From Baffinella frigidus (lineage: Eukaryota > Cryptophyceae > Cryptomonadales > Baffinellaceae), in contig MU646574.1 in NCBI GenBank assembly GCA_026770585.1, positions 258,650-270,855 of the forward strand: 12,206 nt of DNA, given 5' to 3'. Under the pieces are notes generated by a model. The model made no database searches, was not told the DNA's origin, and saw nothing but the letters and a program-made list of their open reading frames with translations. Each line of letters begins with the position of its first letter. Position 1 is the stretch's first letter. This document shows, piece after piece, positions 1 to 6,225 of this stretch. Made by a program: the position numbers and the translations under genes.

Positions 1-78
1 GCCCCCCCACACCACCGCCCCCCCCCGAGCTTTTTTGACCACTGTTTTTTTCGGGGGCGAGCCTTCTGGATAGGACGC

Positions 79-139
79 GCACGCCCCCCTCCCGCGGGCC
101 GAGAAACGCCATTACTGCGCTCGATGGGATCCTGCCGGT
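79..139 (+). repeat. Subtelomeric repeat unit, copy 1
   Basis: This is the first copy of a unit of about 60 bp that starts GCACGCCCCCCTCCCGCGGG, continues through AACGCCATTACTGC and ends GATCCTGCCGG. Other copies lie at 473-516, 640-700 and 1150-1183, with a tail fragment at 1271-1288. Copies 1 and 3 both lead directly into telomere-like DNA, so the unit behaves as a subtelomere-associated repeat. The C-rich tract before it (1-30) is low complexity. No coding role is visible. Confidence 0.85.
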
Positions 140-239
140 GTAGGGTTTGGGTTTCGGGGTTAGGAGTTAGGGCTCCCTAACCCCTAACCCCTTATCCCTG
201 AATCCTCACCCCTGAACCCTGAACCCTCACCCCTGAGCC
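140..239. repeat. Telomere-like repeats with an orientation switch
   Basis: G-rich heptamers run to about 170 (TTAGGAGTTAGGG). After CT they flip to the C-rich sense (CCCTAACCCCTAACCCC), giving a head-to-head arrangement centred near 172-175. The C-rich part, 175-239, is a perfect 65-base reverse complement of 754-818. This fits an inversion or an end-to-end joining of telomere-like DNA rather than a true chromosome end. Confidence 0.8.
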
Positions 240-256
240 GCGTGAGCTCACCTCAA

Positions 257-380
257 ATGAAGCGTTCTAGAAAGGGTTCTGACAACGAATTTTACTACAC
301 AATTTGATCTCAAATTGTGTAGTAAATGTCGAACGGTGTAGTAAATTTCGTTGTCATGAACCCTTTCTAGAACGCTTCAT
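257..380. mobile_element. Fold-back element A with core hairpin
   Basis: Outer arms of about 44 bp (257-300 and 336-380) differ by one mismatch and one indel. They begin ATGAAGCGTTCTAGAAAGGG. Inside lie the family core arms (GACAACGAA...TTACTACACAA) and a perfect 15-bp inner inverted repeat, 291-305 with 312-326, around GATCTC. No ORF is present, so it is a non-autonomous, MITE-like hairpin. The left half recurs at 1194-1270. Confidence 0.85.
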
Positions 381-382
381 GT

Positions 383-467
383 ACTACAAAAACGCTTTAA
401 CACCGAAATTTACTACACAATTTGATCTTACTGGTAATGTTAAAGCGTTTTTGTAGTGAATTTCGTT
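383..467. mobile_element. Fold-back element B, rearranged core copy
   Basis: A perfect 19-bp inverted repeat, ACTACAAAAACGCTTTAAC at 383-401 and its complement at 439-457, encloses ACCGAAATTTACTACACAA. The element ends TTTCGTTG at 467. All pieces belong to the core family (arm plus GCTTTAA centre) but in rearranged order, as if the core had folded back on itself. It abuts element A. Confidence 0.75.
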
Positions 468-472
468 GGGGA

Positions 473-516
473 GCACGCCCCCCTCCCGCGGGCCGAGGAA
501 CGCCATTACTGCACTC
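473..516 (+). repeat. Subtelomeric repeat unit, copy 2 (interrupted)
   Basis: This copy matches 79-116 closely but breaks off after GCACTC, where copies 1 and 3 continue with GATGGGATCC. The sequence instead enters the dispersed element beginning TAATAGGGTAAC, which recurs inverted at 2342-2439. The break therefore looks like an insertion or recombination junction. Confidence 0.8.
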
Positions 517-639
517 TAATAGGGTAACTGACCAAAAATGGGGTAGTTAGGCCTACGGGATTGCCTAGGACCTCCTACCGTAGGCCGAGACTTTTTGGTC
601 CTGGGATCCCTCGGCCTACGGTAGGAGGTCCTAGGCAAT
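514..639. repeat. Dispersed 98-bp-type element with an added 30-bp inverted repeat
   Basis: Bases about 514-610 are a diverged reverse-complement copy of 2342-2439, sharing TAATAGGGTAAC, GGGGTAGTTAGGC and GGTCCTNGGATCCCTC. In addition, 560-589 and 610-639 form a perfect 30-bp inverted repeat with a 20-bp loop. A piece of the element has therefore been copied in inverted orientation at its end. The arms contain the 11-mer CCTACCGTAGG. Confidence 0.85.
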
Positions 640-700
640 GCACCCCCCCCTCCCGCGGGCCGAGAAACGCCATTACTGCACTCGATGGGATCCTGCCGGT
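640..700 (+). repeat. Subtelomeric repeat unit, copy 3
   Basis: This is a nearly full copy of the 79-139 unit, with one C added in the C-run and GCAC in place of GCGC. It leads directly into the long telomere-like array starting near 701. Confidence 0.85.
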
Positions 701-1148
701 TCAGGGATTGGGTTGAGGGGTCAGGGTTCAGGGGTTAGGGGTTAGGGGGTTAGGGCTCAGGGGTGAGGGTTCAGGGTTCAGGGGTGAGGATTCAGGGATA
801 AGGGGTTAGGGGTTAGGGGTTAGGGATTAGGGATTAGAGGTTAGGGGTTAGGGGTTAGGGGTTAGGGGTTAGGGATTAGGGGTTAGGTATTAGGTATTAG
901 GTATTAGGGGTTAGGGATTAGGGGTTAGGGGTTAGGGGTTCGGGCTCAGGGGTGAGGGTTCAGGGTTCAGGGGTGAGATTTCAGGGTTCAGGGGTGAGGG
1001 ATCCGGGTTCAGGGGTGAGGGGTGAGGGGTTAGGGGTTAGGGGTTAGGGATTAGGGGTTAGGGTTTAGGGGTTAGGGGTGAGGGTTCAGGGGTGAGGGTT
1101 CAGGGTTCAGGGGTGAGGGTTCAGGGATTAGAGGTTAGGGGTTAGGGT
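701..1148 (+). repeat. Degenerate telomere-like array (TTAGGGG type)
   Basis: About 450 bp of G-rich tandem DNA is dominated by the heptamer GGGGTTA. Variants include GGTTCAGG, GGGGTGAGG and three TATTAGG units near 886-905. The blend of variants is typical of degenerate subtelomeric or interstitial telomere repeats rather than a freshly synthesised end. The G-rich strand points into the window, so this is not a left chromosome terminus. No gene is present. Confidence 0.9.
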
Positions 1149-1149
1149 C

Positions 1150-1288
1150 AACGCCATTACTGCACTCGACGTGATCCTGTCGCGAGAGCTATTCTCAAAT
1201 GAAGCGTTCTGGAAAGGGTTCATGACAACGAAATTTACTACACAATTTGATCTCAAATTGTGTAGTAAATCGACGGGATCCTGCCGGG
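1150..1288 (+). repeat. Subtelomeric unit, copy 4, split by a half hairpin element
   Basis: The unit resumes at AACGCCATTACTGC after the telomere-like array. CGACGTGATCCTGTCG (1167-1182) and CGACGGGATCCTGCCG (1271-1286) are near-identical 16-mers. They flank a truncated hairpin element (1194-1270), so the flanking repeat resembles a duplicated target or a recombination scar. Confidence 0.7.
1194..1270. mobile_element. Fold-back element C, left half only
   Basis: This segment matches element A from 252 to 327 with a few differences. The inner hairpin TTTACTACACAATTT...AAATTGTGTAGTAAA is intact. The right outer arm is missing, so only half of the composite remains. Confidence 0.8.
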
Positions 1289-1597
1289 CGAGGCTTCTGC
1301 TCAACTCCAATACGAGCCAGAACGTTTCACCTAAGTCAACCCCCCCTGAACGCCAGTGCCGTAAGTCACATTCCTGCGCTGGGCGCAGGTCCGTCTAAAC
1401 GAAATGGCAACTTACTACCGAGGATCAGCCAAGTTGACTTACGATAAAATATCCTGGCGAACAGCGAACTCACGAGCCTACCTGGAAGTGCAAGGGGGGT
1501 CCTATCAGGTGACCACGAACAAAAAACACGAAACACTGGCAAAAGCTGTGACGATTCAGTAATGCAAACCGCTGACGAGTATCGTACTTGCGCCCGG
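1289..1597. other. Unassigned intergenic-like stretch
   Basis: No gene is supported here. Short inverted words are present, for example TAAGTCAAC near 1332 with GTTGACTTA near 1433, and CCTGCGC with GCGCAGG near 1373-1389. The short open frames lack any recognised motif and have nothing to distinguish them from chance. Confidence 0.5.
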
Positions 1598-1609
1598 GAT
1601 TCCGCGATT

Positions 1610-1759
1610 TTATCTCAGAAAACGAGTTCTAAAACTCGTTTTCTTAAGTCAATTCCCCTACGAATTCGTCAACTTATTCTTTACTCTCCGCATAAGTTGA
1701 CAAATTTGTAGGGGAATTGACTTAAGAAAGCGAGTTTTAGAACTGGTTTTCTGAGATAA
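1610..1759. mobile_element. TTATCTCAG-family MITE, 150 bp, copy 1
   Basis: Two 68-bp arms (1610-1677 and 1692-1759, 64 of 68 matching) surround a 14-bp spacer. The termini are TTATCTCAGAAAAC and its complement. GATT flanks both sides (1606-1609 and 1760-1763). Because GATTCCGCGATT (12 bp) occurs on both sides, the duplication could also be read as 12 bp. Each arm contains a mini-palindrome (AAAACGAGTT with AACTCGTTTT on the left). There is no coding capacity, so it is non-autonomous. Confidence 0.92.
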
Positions 1760-1771
1760 GATTCCGCGATT

Positions 1772-2327
1772 GTATGGGCATCCAACAAATTTCGTTCATG
1801 TGCCCTGGCATCTAACGACCTATGTCCCTACGGTATTGCCTACCGTAGGTACGGTATTACCTACCGTAGGGTCCTGCAGATTAATTCACGAATTGGTTAT
1901 TCACGAAATCACTTCGTTCATGTGCCCTGGCATCCAAAGGATTTCTGGTACAAAACCAGGTATTTTGACCCCCTCAAAGCGAGTTACGCGCAGAAAGGGC
2001 TCCACGCCTCAGGCAACTCTGAGATGGCCTGGCGAGGATGACGTTTGTCTTGGTGGACGCCTCGAAGAGCGCTGCGCACCGAGACAAAAGTCGAGATTGG
2101 GACGTCTCAAAGCAAAAGTGGAACCTCTGTTAACTTAAGAAGTAACAGTGGAGACCGCGTGGATGGTGTCATATGATGAATTTGTTAAGGACCGTCGAGC
2201 CTATCAACCGTAAGTTAACATTTCTTGCTTAAGTTGGTACCGGCGTATGCCATTCCAGTGCAAGACTATGTTGTGAATCGGATTCTCAGAGATAAGAAAT
2301 ACTACCTCCTGTTCTGGCCTGGAGTGG
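1772..2327. repeat. Non-genic stretch with short direct repeats
   Basis: TTCGTTCATGTGCCCTGGCA recurs, starting at 1791 and 1913, and both copies continue TC. A 21-bp unit containing TACGGTATT and CCTACCGTAGG is present twice in tandem (1829-1849 and 1850-1870). An open frame of 122 codons (1770-2138, plus) runs across these repeats. Part of it merely translates the tandem unit, so I do not call it a gene. Confidence 0.6.
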
Positions 2328-2341
2328 GTGGTACCGGCTGA

Positions 2342-2439
2342 GGGATCCTAGGACCAAAAAGTCTCGGCCTACGGTAGGAGGTCCCAGACAATGCCGTATG
2401 CCTAACTACCCCATTTTCAGGCCGTTACCCTATTAGAGT
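2342..2439 (-). mobile_element. 98-bp insert flanked by 14-bp direct repeats
   Basis: GTGGTACCGGCTGA occurs at 2328-2341 and again at 2440-2453. The 98 bp between them is the dispersed element found in the other orientation at about 514-610. The insert places a stop in the minus-strand frame running through 2491-2586. Read on the minus strand, the unit begins CCG|GTACCA and ends CTCAG|CCGG, so a GT-AG intron of 109 bp is formally possible. No terminal inverted repeats are obvious. Confidence 0.8.
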
Positions 2440-2490
2440 GTGGTACCGGCTGATGGCGCAGACGCCGTCGGGGTTGGGGAACGTCTCGAC

Positions 2491-2586
2491 AGATCGCTCG
2501 AGATGCACCGAGGAGAAGTCCGGGGACACCGAGTAGACAGCGATGCGCTCCTCGAGAACCACCGCCTGCGCATCGTTCTCAGAGTC
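2491..2586 (-). pseudogene. Possible coding relic, copy 1 of a duplicated exon-like segment
   Basis: This 96-bp block is duplicated at 2745-2840 and, read on the minus strand, contains VLEERIAVYSVSPDFSSV. From that motif through LERS the copies differ at eight bases, all at the third codon position; seven are silent and one changes H to Q. This is the mark of past selection on protein sequence. The frame runs on as VETFPNPDGVCAISRYH and then hits a stop created by the 2342-2439 insert. The plus strand has a related frame, but here it carries a TAG. I do not recognise the protein family. It may be an exon, or a fragment of a transposon gene. Confidence 0.45.
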
Positions 2587-2744
2587 ACGTGACCCACAGA
2601 GCGGACTACGACGCGATGTCGTGAATAACCCGTAAGCGAATATTCCATAGGCCTCTACGGTCGGTGATACCGTAGGGGATACCGTAGGGGCATAGGGCTG
2701 GTCCCACGGATGTCCCAACCGACTCTTGGAATCCGACAGAGAAA

Positions 2745-2840
2745 GGAGCGTTCGAGTTGTACGGAGGAGAAGTCCGGGGACACCGAGTACACAGCGATGC
2801 GCTCCTCGAGGACAAACGCCTGCTTGTCGTTCACAGTGTC
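2745..2840 (-). pseudogene. Possible coding relic, copy 2 of the duplicated segment
   Basis: This is the second copy of the block at 2491-2586, offset by 254 bp. The minus frame stays open and can be read from an ATG near 2873 (MQKLEMHEVAFDTVNDKQAF, then the shared motif). Beyond the shared part it enters CCGTAGGGG repeats (2650-2690), so the reading frame is probably not a whole gene. The plus-strand frame is also open in this copy. Strand and function are unresolved. Confidence 0.4.
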
Positions 2841-2897
2841 AAAAGCCACTTCATGCATCTCAAGTTTCTGCATTCAAGACTATGTCAGATTGCGGAT

Positions 2898-2960
2898 ATG
2901 TCAGATTGCGTTTCTAACTGACTTCTCTCTCCGCCCGAGGTGGTCCCGTTCTGGGGTCCG
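2898..2960 (+). repeat. 63-bp direct repeat, copy 1
   Basis: This block matches 3140-3202 at 61 of 63 positions (starting ATGTCAGATTGCG and ending TTCTGGGGTCCG). Copy 1 runs straight into a truncated core hairpin at 2961. Copy 2 is followed nine bases later by the 150-bp MITE at 3212. The pair is consistent with a local duplication of about 242 bp with elements inserted differently. Confidence 0.9.
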
Positions 2961-3100
2961 ACGAAAATTACTACACGGTTCACTCATAAAAGGTGTGCAA
3001 CGAAAATTACTACACGGTTCACTCATAAAAGTAATAGTAGAGCATTTGTGTAGTAAATTTCGTTGCCCCAACAGCAATTAATTAATACTTTTGTGGAGAT
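2961..3100. mobile_element. Fold-back element D, left arm truncated and tandemly doubled
   Basis: The 31-bp left core arm (ACGAAAATTACTACACGG and following bases) appears twice, at 2961-2991 and 3000-3030. The reverse-oriented core centre (GTAATAGTAGAGCATT) and right arm TGTAGTAAATTTCGTTG follow. After that comes the outer right arm AATTAATACTTTTGTGGAGA, which is also the outer arm of element I at 8672-8807. The outer left arm is missing. Confidence 0.8.
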
Positions 3101-3139
3101 GAGTTTGGACGAGCCCTCTTCCCCCTGGTAAGCACGAAC

Positions 3140-3202
3140 ATGTCAGATTGCGTTTCTAAATGACTTCTCTCTCCGCCCGAGGCGGTCCCGTTCTGGGGTC
3201 CG
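3140..3202 (+). repeat. 63-bp direct repeat, copy 2
   Basis: This is the partner of 2898-2960 with two substitutions. It is followed by GTGACCACAC and the second 150-bp TTATCTCAG element. Confidence 0.9.
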
Positions 3203-3211
3203 TGACCACAC

Positions 3212-3361
3212 TTATCTCAGAAAAGGGATTTTTAAATTCCTTTTCTTAAGTCAATTCCTGTACAAATTTGTCAACTTATGCGCAGAGAAAAGAATAAGCT
3301 GACGAATTTGTACAGGAATTGACTTAAGAAAACGAATTTAAAAATCCCTTTTCTGAGATAA
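3212..3361. mobile_element. TTATCTCAG-family MITE, 150 bp, copy 2
   Basis: Architecture is identical to 1610-1759: arms of 68 bp (3212-3279 and 3294-3361, 65 of 68 matching) and a 14-bp spacer. ACAC flanks both sides (3208-3211 and 3362-3365) as a 4-bp target duplication. Sequence differences from copy 1 are largely shared by both arms. In the left arm the internal mini-palindrome is kept with changed letters (AAAAGGGATT against AATTCCTTTT). Confidence 0.92.
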
Positions 3362-3375
3362 ACACTGCGTATCGT

Positions 3376-3636
3376 TTGCAGAGTCACTTTCTTGTTCGCA
3401 GCGTCACCTTATGTACCACGCCAGAATGGAGGAAGGGGAAAAATCTTTTAAACCGTATGTGGGTACGGTATCCACTTTTGAAAACCATTGCCCTTGAGGG
3501 AAAATTGACTTTTGGCAACTTCTTCGAAGACTCTGGCGTGGTATGTCACGAAGTTACGATTCGTCAACTTGCAGCTTCCGAGTCGTTAATGCTGCGGCTT
3601 CAATTTCATCTCGGAACATACCAGAATCTGTCCTGA
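3376..3636 (+). CDS. Weak 86-codon open frame, hypothetical
   Basis: The frame runs from ATG at 3376 to TGA at 3636. The product is mildly protein-like (RYPLLKTIALEGKLTFGNFF occurs mid-protein), but no domain, signal peptide or membrane segment is recognised. It starts 15 bases after a MITE and contains an 11-bp inverted repeat (ACCACGCCAGA at 3415-3425 with its complement at 3532-3542). No promoter or splice signal stands out. It could equally be a chance frame in a decayed repeat. Confidence 0.15.
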   Translation: MQSHFLVRSVTLCTTPEWRKGKNLLNRMWVRYPLLKTIALEGKLTFGNFFEDSGVVCHEVTIRQLAASESLMLRLQFHLGTYQNLS

Positions 3637-4030
3637 TAAACAGGCGTAAGATAGCATCGTTTGATGCCTTAAATAGCATATACACCCTTACCTTCCGCGT
3701 GGGGAGCCTAAGATAGCGGGTCAGATTCTGTCTTGTCCCGAAATTGAATTTGTCAACTTGCGATCCGATTCCGATTATTGTCTTCCATACGCCTAAGAGC
3801 TACTCTGTCCTAACATGCTCTCCTAGCCTCTCACTCCCGAAAAACGCCTGGTTCTGTTCGAAAGAGACTGCGCGGACGGGCTACACGGAAATCAAGAATT
3901 GACGCCAGCTCACACATTTGCACCACACACCGTCGACTTTTGGAAACAACAACTTGATTCCTCGGAGACACCGACTTTTCCCGTGGGTCTGAAATCGGAC
4001 CCACCAAGTTAGTCCCAGCACCAAATATGA
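3637..4030. other. Non-genic stretch with one dispersed repeat fragment
   Basis: Bases about 3796-3880 hold the first, most diverged copy of a unit ending TTCTGTTCGAAAGAGACT, better preserved at 4955-5090 and 5598-5703. GTGGGTC and GACCCAC (3983-3989 and 3998-4004) form a small hairpin. No coding signal was seen. Confidence 0.55.
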
Positions 4031-4166
4031 TTAATCTCAGGAATGTCCTTCTAAACGAAGATTTGTACCAAGAACTTGTTAGGTTTTAAAATATTCGTAC
4101 TTTTAGGGCTTTAAAAAAATCTGGATTTGTACCAAGAATCGTTTAGAAGGACAGTTCCGAGATTAA
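4031..4166. mobile_element. Fold-back element, TTAATCTC termini, 136 bp
   Basis: Arms of 28 bp (4031-4058 and 4139-4166, 25 of 28 matching) begin TTAATCTC and include GTCCTTCTAAACGA. Just inside each arm, GATTTGTACCAAGAA is present in direct, not inverted, orientation (4060-4074 and 4124-4138). No clear target duplication is visible. There is no coding capacity. Confidence 0.8.
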
Positions 4167-4365
4167 TTCTATTATGGATAGCGATGAAAGTCATTGCAAA
4201 CACTCCAGTACTTCCGCGCAGGATTTCCTTTTTTGTTTTGAAAATTGTTCTTTGAATAAATCCTCATAGAGTTTTGAATAAATATGGGAACCGACCGGGG
4301 TGCCGATGGTCGCAAAAATGGCTGCGACGGGCGACCGGAGGCAGAAATCGACTTTTGAATCACCC

Positions 4366-4571
4366 CTATCCCTTAAGTGCCCAGGTCCAGGTAGGCAAAT
4401 TTGCCGGCCTGGGAATAGCGGGGCAAAAACTGCGTTGGAACGTTGGAAAGCCCCAGAGCCCAGCCCTCCCCTCCATTTTCTCGTGGGCGCGAATTTGGGA
4501 CGGTTCACACTTTATTGAAAAAAACGATATCCAGGTCGGCAAATTTGCAGACCTGGGCACTTAAGGGATAG
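4366..4571. mobile_element. Fold-back element, CTATCCCTTAAG termini, 206 bp
   Basis: A perfect 22-bp terminal inverted repeat (4366-4387 and 4550-4571) extends as imperfect arms to about 48 bp, each holding GCAAATTTGCC. The element interrupts a minisatellite unit: CGACTTTTGAATCACCCC precedes it and GAAAATCGAC follows, as in the uninterrupted array at 6147-6225. The interior (4415-4525) has no recognised gene. Confidence 0.85.
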
Positions 4572-4635
4572 AAAATCGACCTTTGAATGGGCCCTGCGTG
4601 GATCCGACCAGGGTGCCAAAGGTAGCGAAGATGGC

Positions 4636-4735
4636 TGAATCGACTTTTGCATGACCCCCCGCAGCAAACCGACTTTTGAATAAGCCCCCATACAAAATCG
4701 ACTTTTGAATAACCCCCTATGGGGCCTTGCGTGGG
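4636..4735 (+). repeat. 28/29-bp minisatellite, first array
   Basis: Three units of 28-29 bp begin GACTTTTGAATAACCCCC-like sequence. More units occur at 5522-5580 and 6147-6225. Since 28 is not a multiple of three, the units cannot stay in one reading frame, so translation products across them are meaningless. Confidence 0.85.
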
Positions 4736-4778
4736 ATCCGAGACGCGTGCCGACGGTCGCGAAGATGGGCTACTTCAT

Positions 4779-4951
4779 GCAAAAAGCTTTCGCCAGCGAA
4801 CCCCTTATTTGGACGCGACTCCGTACAAAATCTATAATGGAAAACAATTTAGGGCTTTAAACGTCCTGAAACTGCTTTTAAAACCATCTTAGAGCCTGTA
4901 AGTCCCTCGCCAGCGGACCACCTAGGGGGTCCGCTGGCGGAAACTTTTGGC
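4779..4951. mobile_element. Fold-back element with GCCAGCG arms
   Basis: Arms of about 26 bp (4779-4804 and 4926-4951) match with several mismatches. The right arm is also paired with a third copy just upstream (4908-4919 with 4928-4939, a perfect 12-bp stem). Three arm copies therefore sit in one element, allowing two alternative hairpins. No target duplication was seen. Confidence 0.7.
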
Positions 4952-4954
4952 ATT

Positions 4955-5090
4955 ATACTCGGACATCCACCACTCGCCTCGCACTCATCTACCAAGCCGT
5001 GTTCTGTTCGAAATGTTCGAAAGAGAAAAACATTCTCTTTGGAACTTTGAAACGTTTCACACCTTAACCCCTAACCCCGAAACCCTAGAC
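4955..5090 (+). repeat. Dispersed unit ending in a TTTAGGG-type tract, copy 2
   Basis: The unit contains CTACCAAGCCGTGTTCTGTT, a locally doubled GTTCGAAA, and then CCTTAACCCCTAACCCCGAA (5063-5082) leading into AACCCTAGACCGACC. Copy 3 lies at 5598-5703 and a diverged copy near 3796-3880. The embedded heptamers are interstitial telomere-like repeats. Confidence 0.8.
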
Positions 5091-5122
5091 CGACCAGCGT
5101 GCCGACGGTCGCGAAGATGGCT

Positions 5123-5262
5123 TTATCCGGGGAAACCTATTTTTCTTTCATTTGATCCCAATGAAAATTACCACACGAACGCTTTAATATTACTAGTAAG
5201 ACCGAATTGTGTAGTAATTTTCACTGCCATCAAATGAAAGAAAAATAGGTTTCCCCGGATAA
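5123..5262. mobile_element. Composite hairpin element E, TTATCCGGGG termini, 140 bp
   Basis: The ends are TTATCCGGGGAAACCTATTT and its complement, with arms running through CTTTCATTTGAT. The conserved core (GAAAATTACCACAC, GCTTTAATATTACT, TGTGTAGTAATTTTC) lies at the centre. GGCT flanks both sides (5119-5122 and 5263-5266). The intact target GATGGCTGCGACAGGCG is seen at 5472-5488 and 5730-5746, proving insertion. A second copy of the same length is at 7692-7831. Confidence 0.95.
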
Positions 5263-5597
5263 GGCTGCGACAGGCGACGGGGGGCGGATGTTGGCAACTT
5301 TTGACAGAGAAGGGCACGGCAAAAGTTGCCCAAATCCGTCTCCAGGCCATCGGCAGGGCTATCCCGATAGACGATCTTGCGTGTGTTGTCAGACTGGCAG
5401 CACACGAATCGGGCTCATAGGATTCTGAACCACACCCGATGGGGTCTGACCAGGGTGCCGACGGTCGCGAAGATGGCTGCGACAGGCGCGGGGAGGCGGA
5501 TCTCCCAGAGAGGCGGATCTCCTTTTGAATAATCCCCCATGGAAAATAGACTTTTGAATAACTCCCAATGGGGCCATGCGCGGGATCCGACTAGGGT
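5263..5597. repeat. Repeat-derived stretch without a gene
   Basis: This holds the right part of the unit split by element E, the 5446 unit copy, and two 28-bp minisatellite units at 5522-5580. Open frames here translate the repeats and change frame between copies. Nothing else was recognised between 5290 and 5445. Confidence 0.6.
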
Positions 5598-5703
5598 GCT
5601 ACTCGGTCCTGACATCCATCCCTCTCCGCGCACTCCTCTACCAAGCCGTGTTCTGTTCGAAAGAGACTCTTCAAACCCTAAACCCTAAACCCGAAACCCT
5701 AGA
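5598..5703 (+). repeat. Dispersed unit ending in a TTTAGGG-type tract, copy 3
   Basis: This is similar to 4955-5090. It shares TCTACCAAGCCGTGTTCTGT and continues with TTCGAAAGAGACT. The telomere-like tract CAAACCCTAAACCCTAAACC (5673-5692) is closer to pure TTTAGGG than in copy 2. A unit of the 4291-6303 family follows directly. Confidence 0.8.
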
Positions 5704-5804
5704 CCGACCAGGGTGCCGACGGTCGCGAAGATGGCTGCGACAGGCGCGGGGAGGCAAAATCGACATTTGAATCCGCTGTCGAGCCAACTCGGCACATATA
5801 AGAC

Positions 5805-5832
5805 AGCCAGGACCGGGATTCCGGTCCTGGCT
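5805..5832. other. GC-rich perfect hairpin followed by T-run
   Basis: AGCCAGGACCGG (5805-5816) and its complement (5821-5832) enclose the loop GATT, and TTTT follows within a base. CACATATAAG lies just upstream at 5794-5803. It resembles a terminator by shape, but in a eukaryotic setting with no adjacent gene that reading is unsupported. Confidence 0.45.
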
Positions 5833-5933
5833 TTTCATTTTAAAAGTCCATTTCCTTCAGGATTCAGGTTAAAGTTCTTAAAACCGTGTCCCGTCCTCGC
5901 TCGGTAGCGGAACCCTCCATGGAGCCCTGCGTA

Positions 5934-6018
5934 AAACTGGGTCTGCCATAAAATACATTCTGAGCAGGAAATCTCGTACAGCAGTGCTTCTAAAATGCAT
6001 TTATGGCGAGCCCAGTTT
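5934..6018. mobile_element. Short fold-back element, 85 bp
   Basis: Arms of 24-25 bp (5934-5958 and 5995-6018), AAACTGGGTCTGCCATAAA and a slightly diverged complement, enclose a 36-bp loop. It lies 16 bp upstream of the 42-bp palindrome. No target duplication is evident. Confidence 0.7.
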
Positions 6019-6034
6019 GACTCCGGCAGAGGTT

Positions 6035-6076
6035 TTATCTCAGAGAACGAGTTCTAAAACTCGTTTTCTGAGATAA
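6035..6076. mobile_element. 42-bp TTATCTCAG palindromic element
   Basis: The whole element is a palindrome of two 21-bp arms with two mismatches. GGTT lies on both sides (6031-6034 and 6077-6080). It equals the 150-bp element at 1610-1759 minus the 108 bp between two GTTTTCT words (1638-1644 and 1746-1752). This suggests an internal deletion derivative, or an ancestral minimal form. Confidence 0.9.
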
Positions 6077-6146
6077 GGTTGGCCGACCAGCGTGCCGACG
6101 GTCGCGAAGATGGCTGCGACGGGCGAGGGGAGGCGGATCTCCTGCG

Positions 6147-6225
6147 ACTTTTGAATAACCCTCATAGGAAACAGACTTTTGAATAACCCCCATAGAAAAT
6201 CGACTTTTGCATAACCCCCATAGAA
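6147..6225 (+). repeat. 28-bp minisatellite, third array
   Basis: Three units of GACTTTTGAATAACCCCCAT-type sequence with period 28 lie inside the repeat family at 6083-6303. They act as the uninterrupted reference for the site where the 4366-4571 element landed. Confidence 0.85.

Noticed and set aside
701-1148. True telomere end
   Set aside because: The G-rich strand runs toward the interior, unique sequence lies on both sides, and the units are heavily degenerate.
3403-3556. Fold-back element around the 86-codon frame
   Set aside because: Only 11 bp match well (ACCACGCCAGA and complement); the arms do not extend convincingly and there is no target duplication.
5794-5836. Terminator-like hairpin with upstream TATA-like word
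   Set aside because: No gene on either side, and intrinsic terminators of this shape are a bacterial feature, while the window appears eukaryotic.
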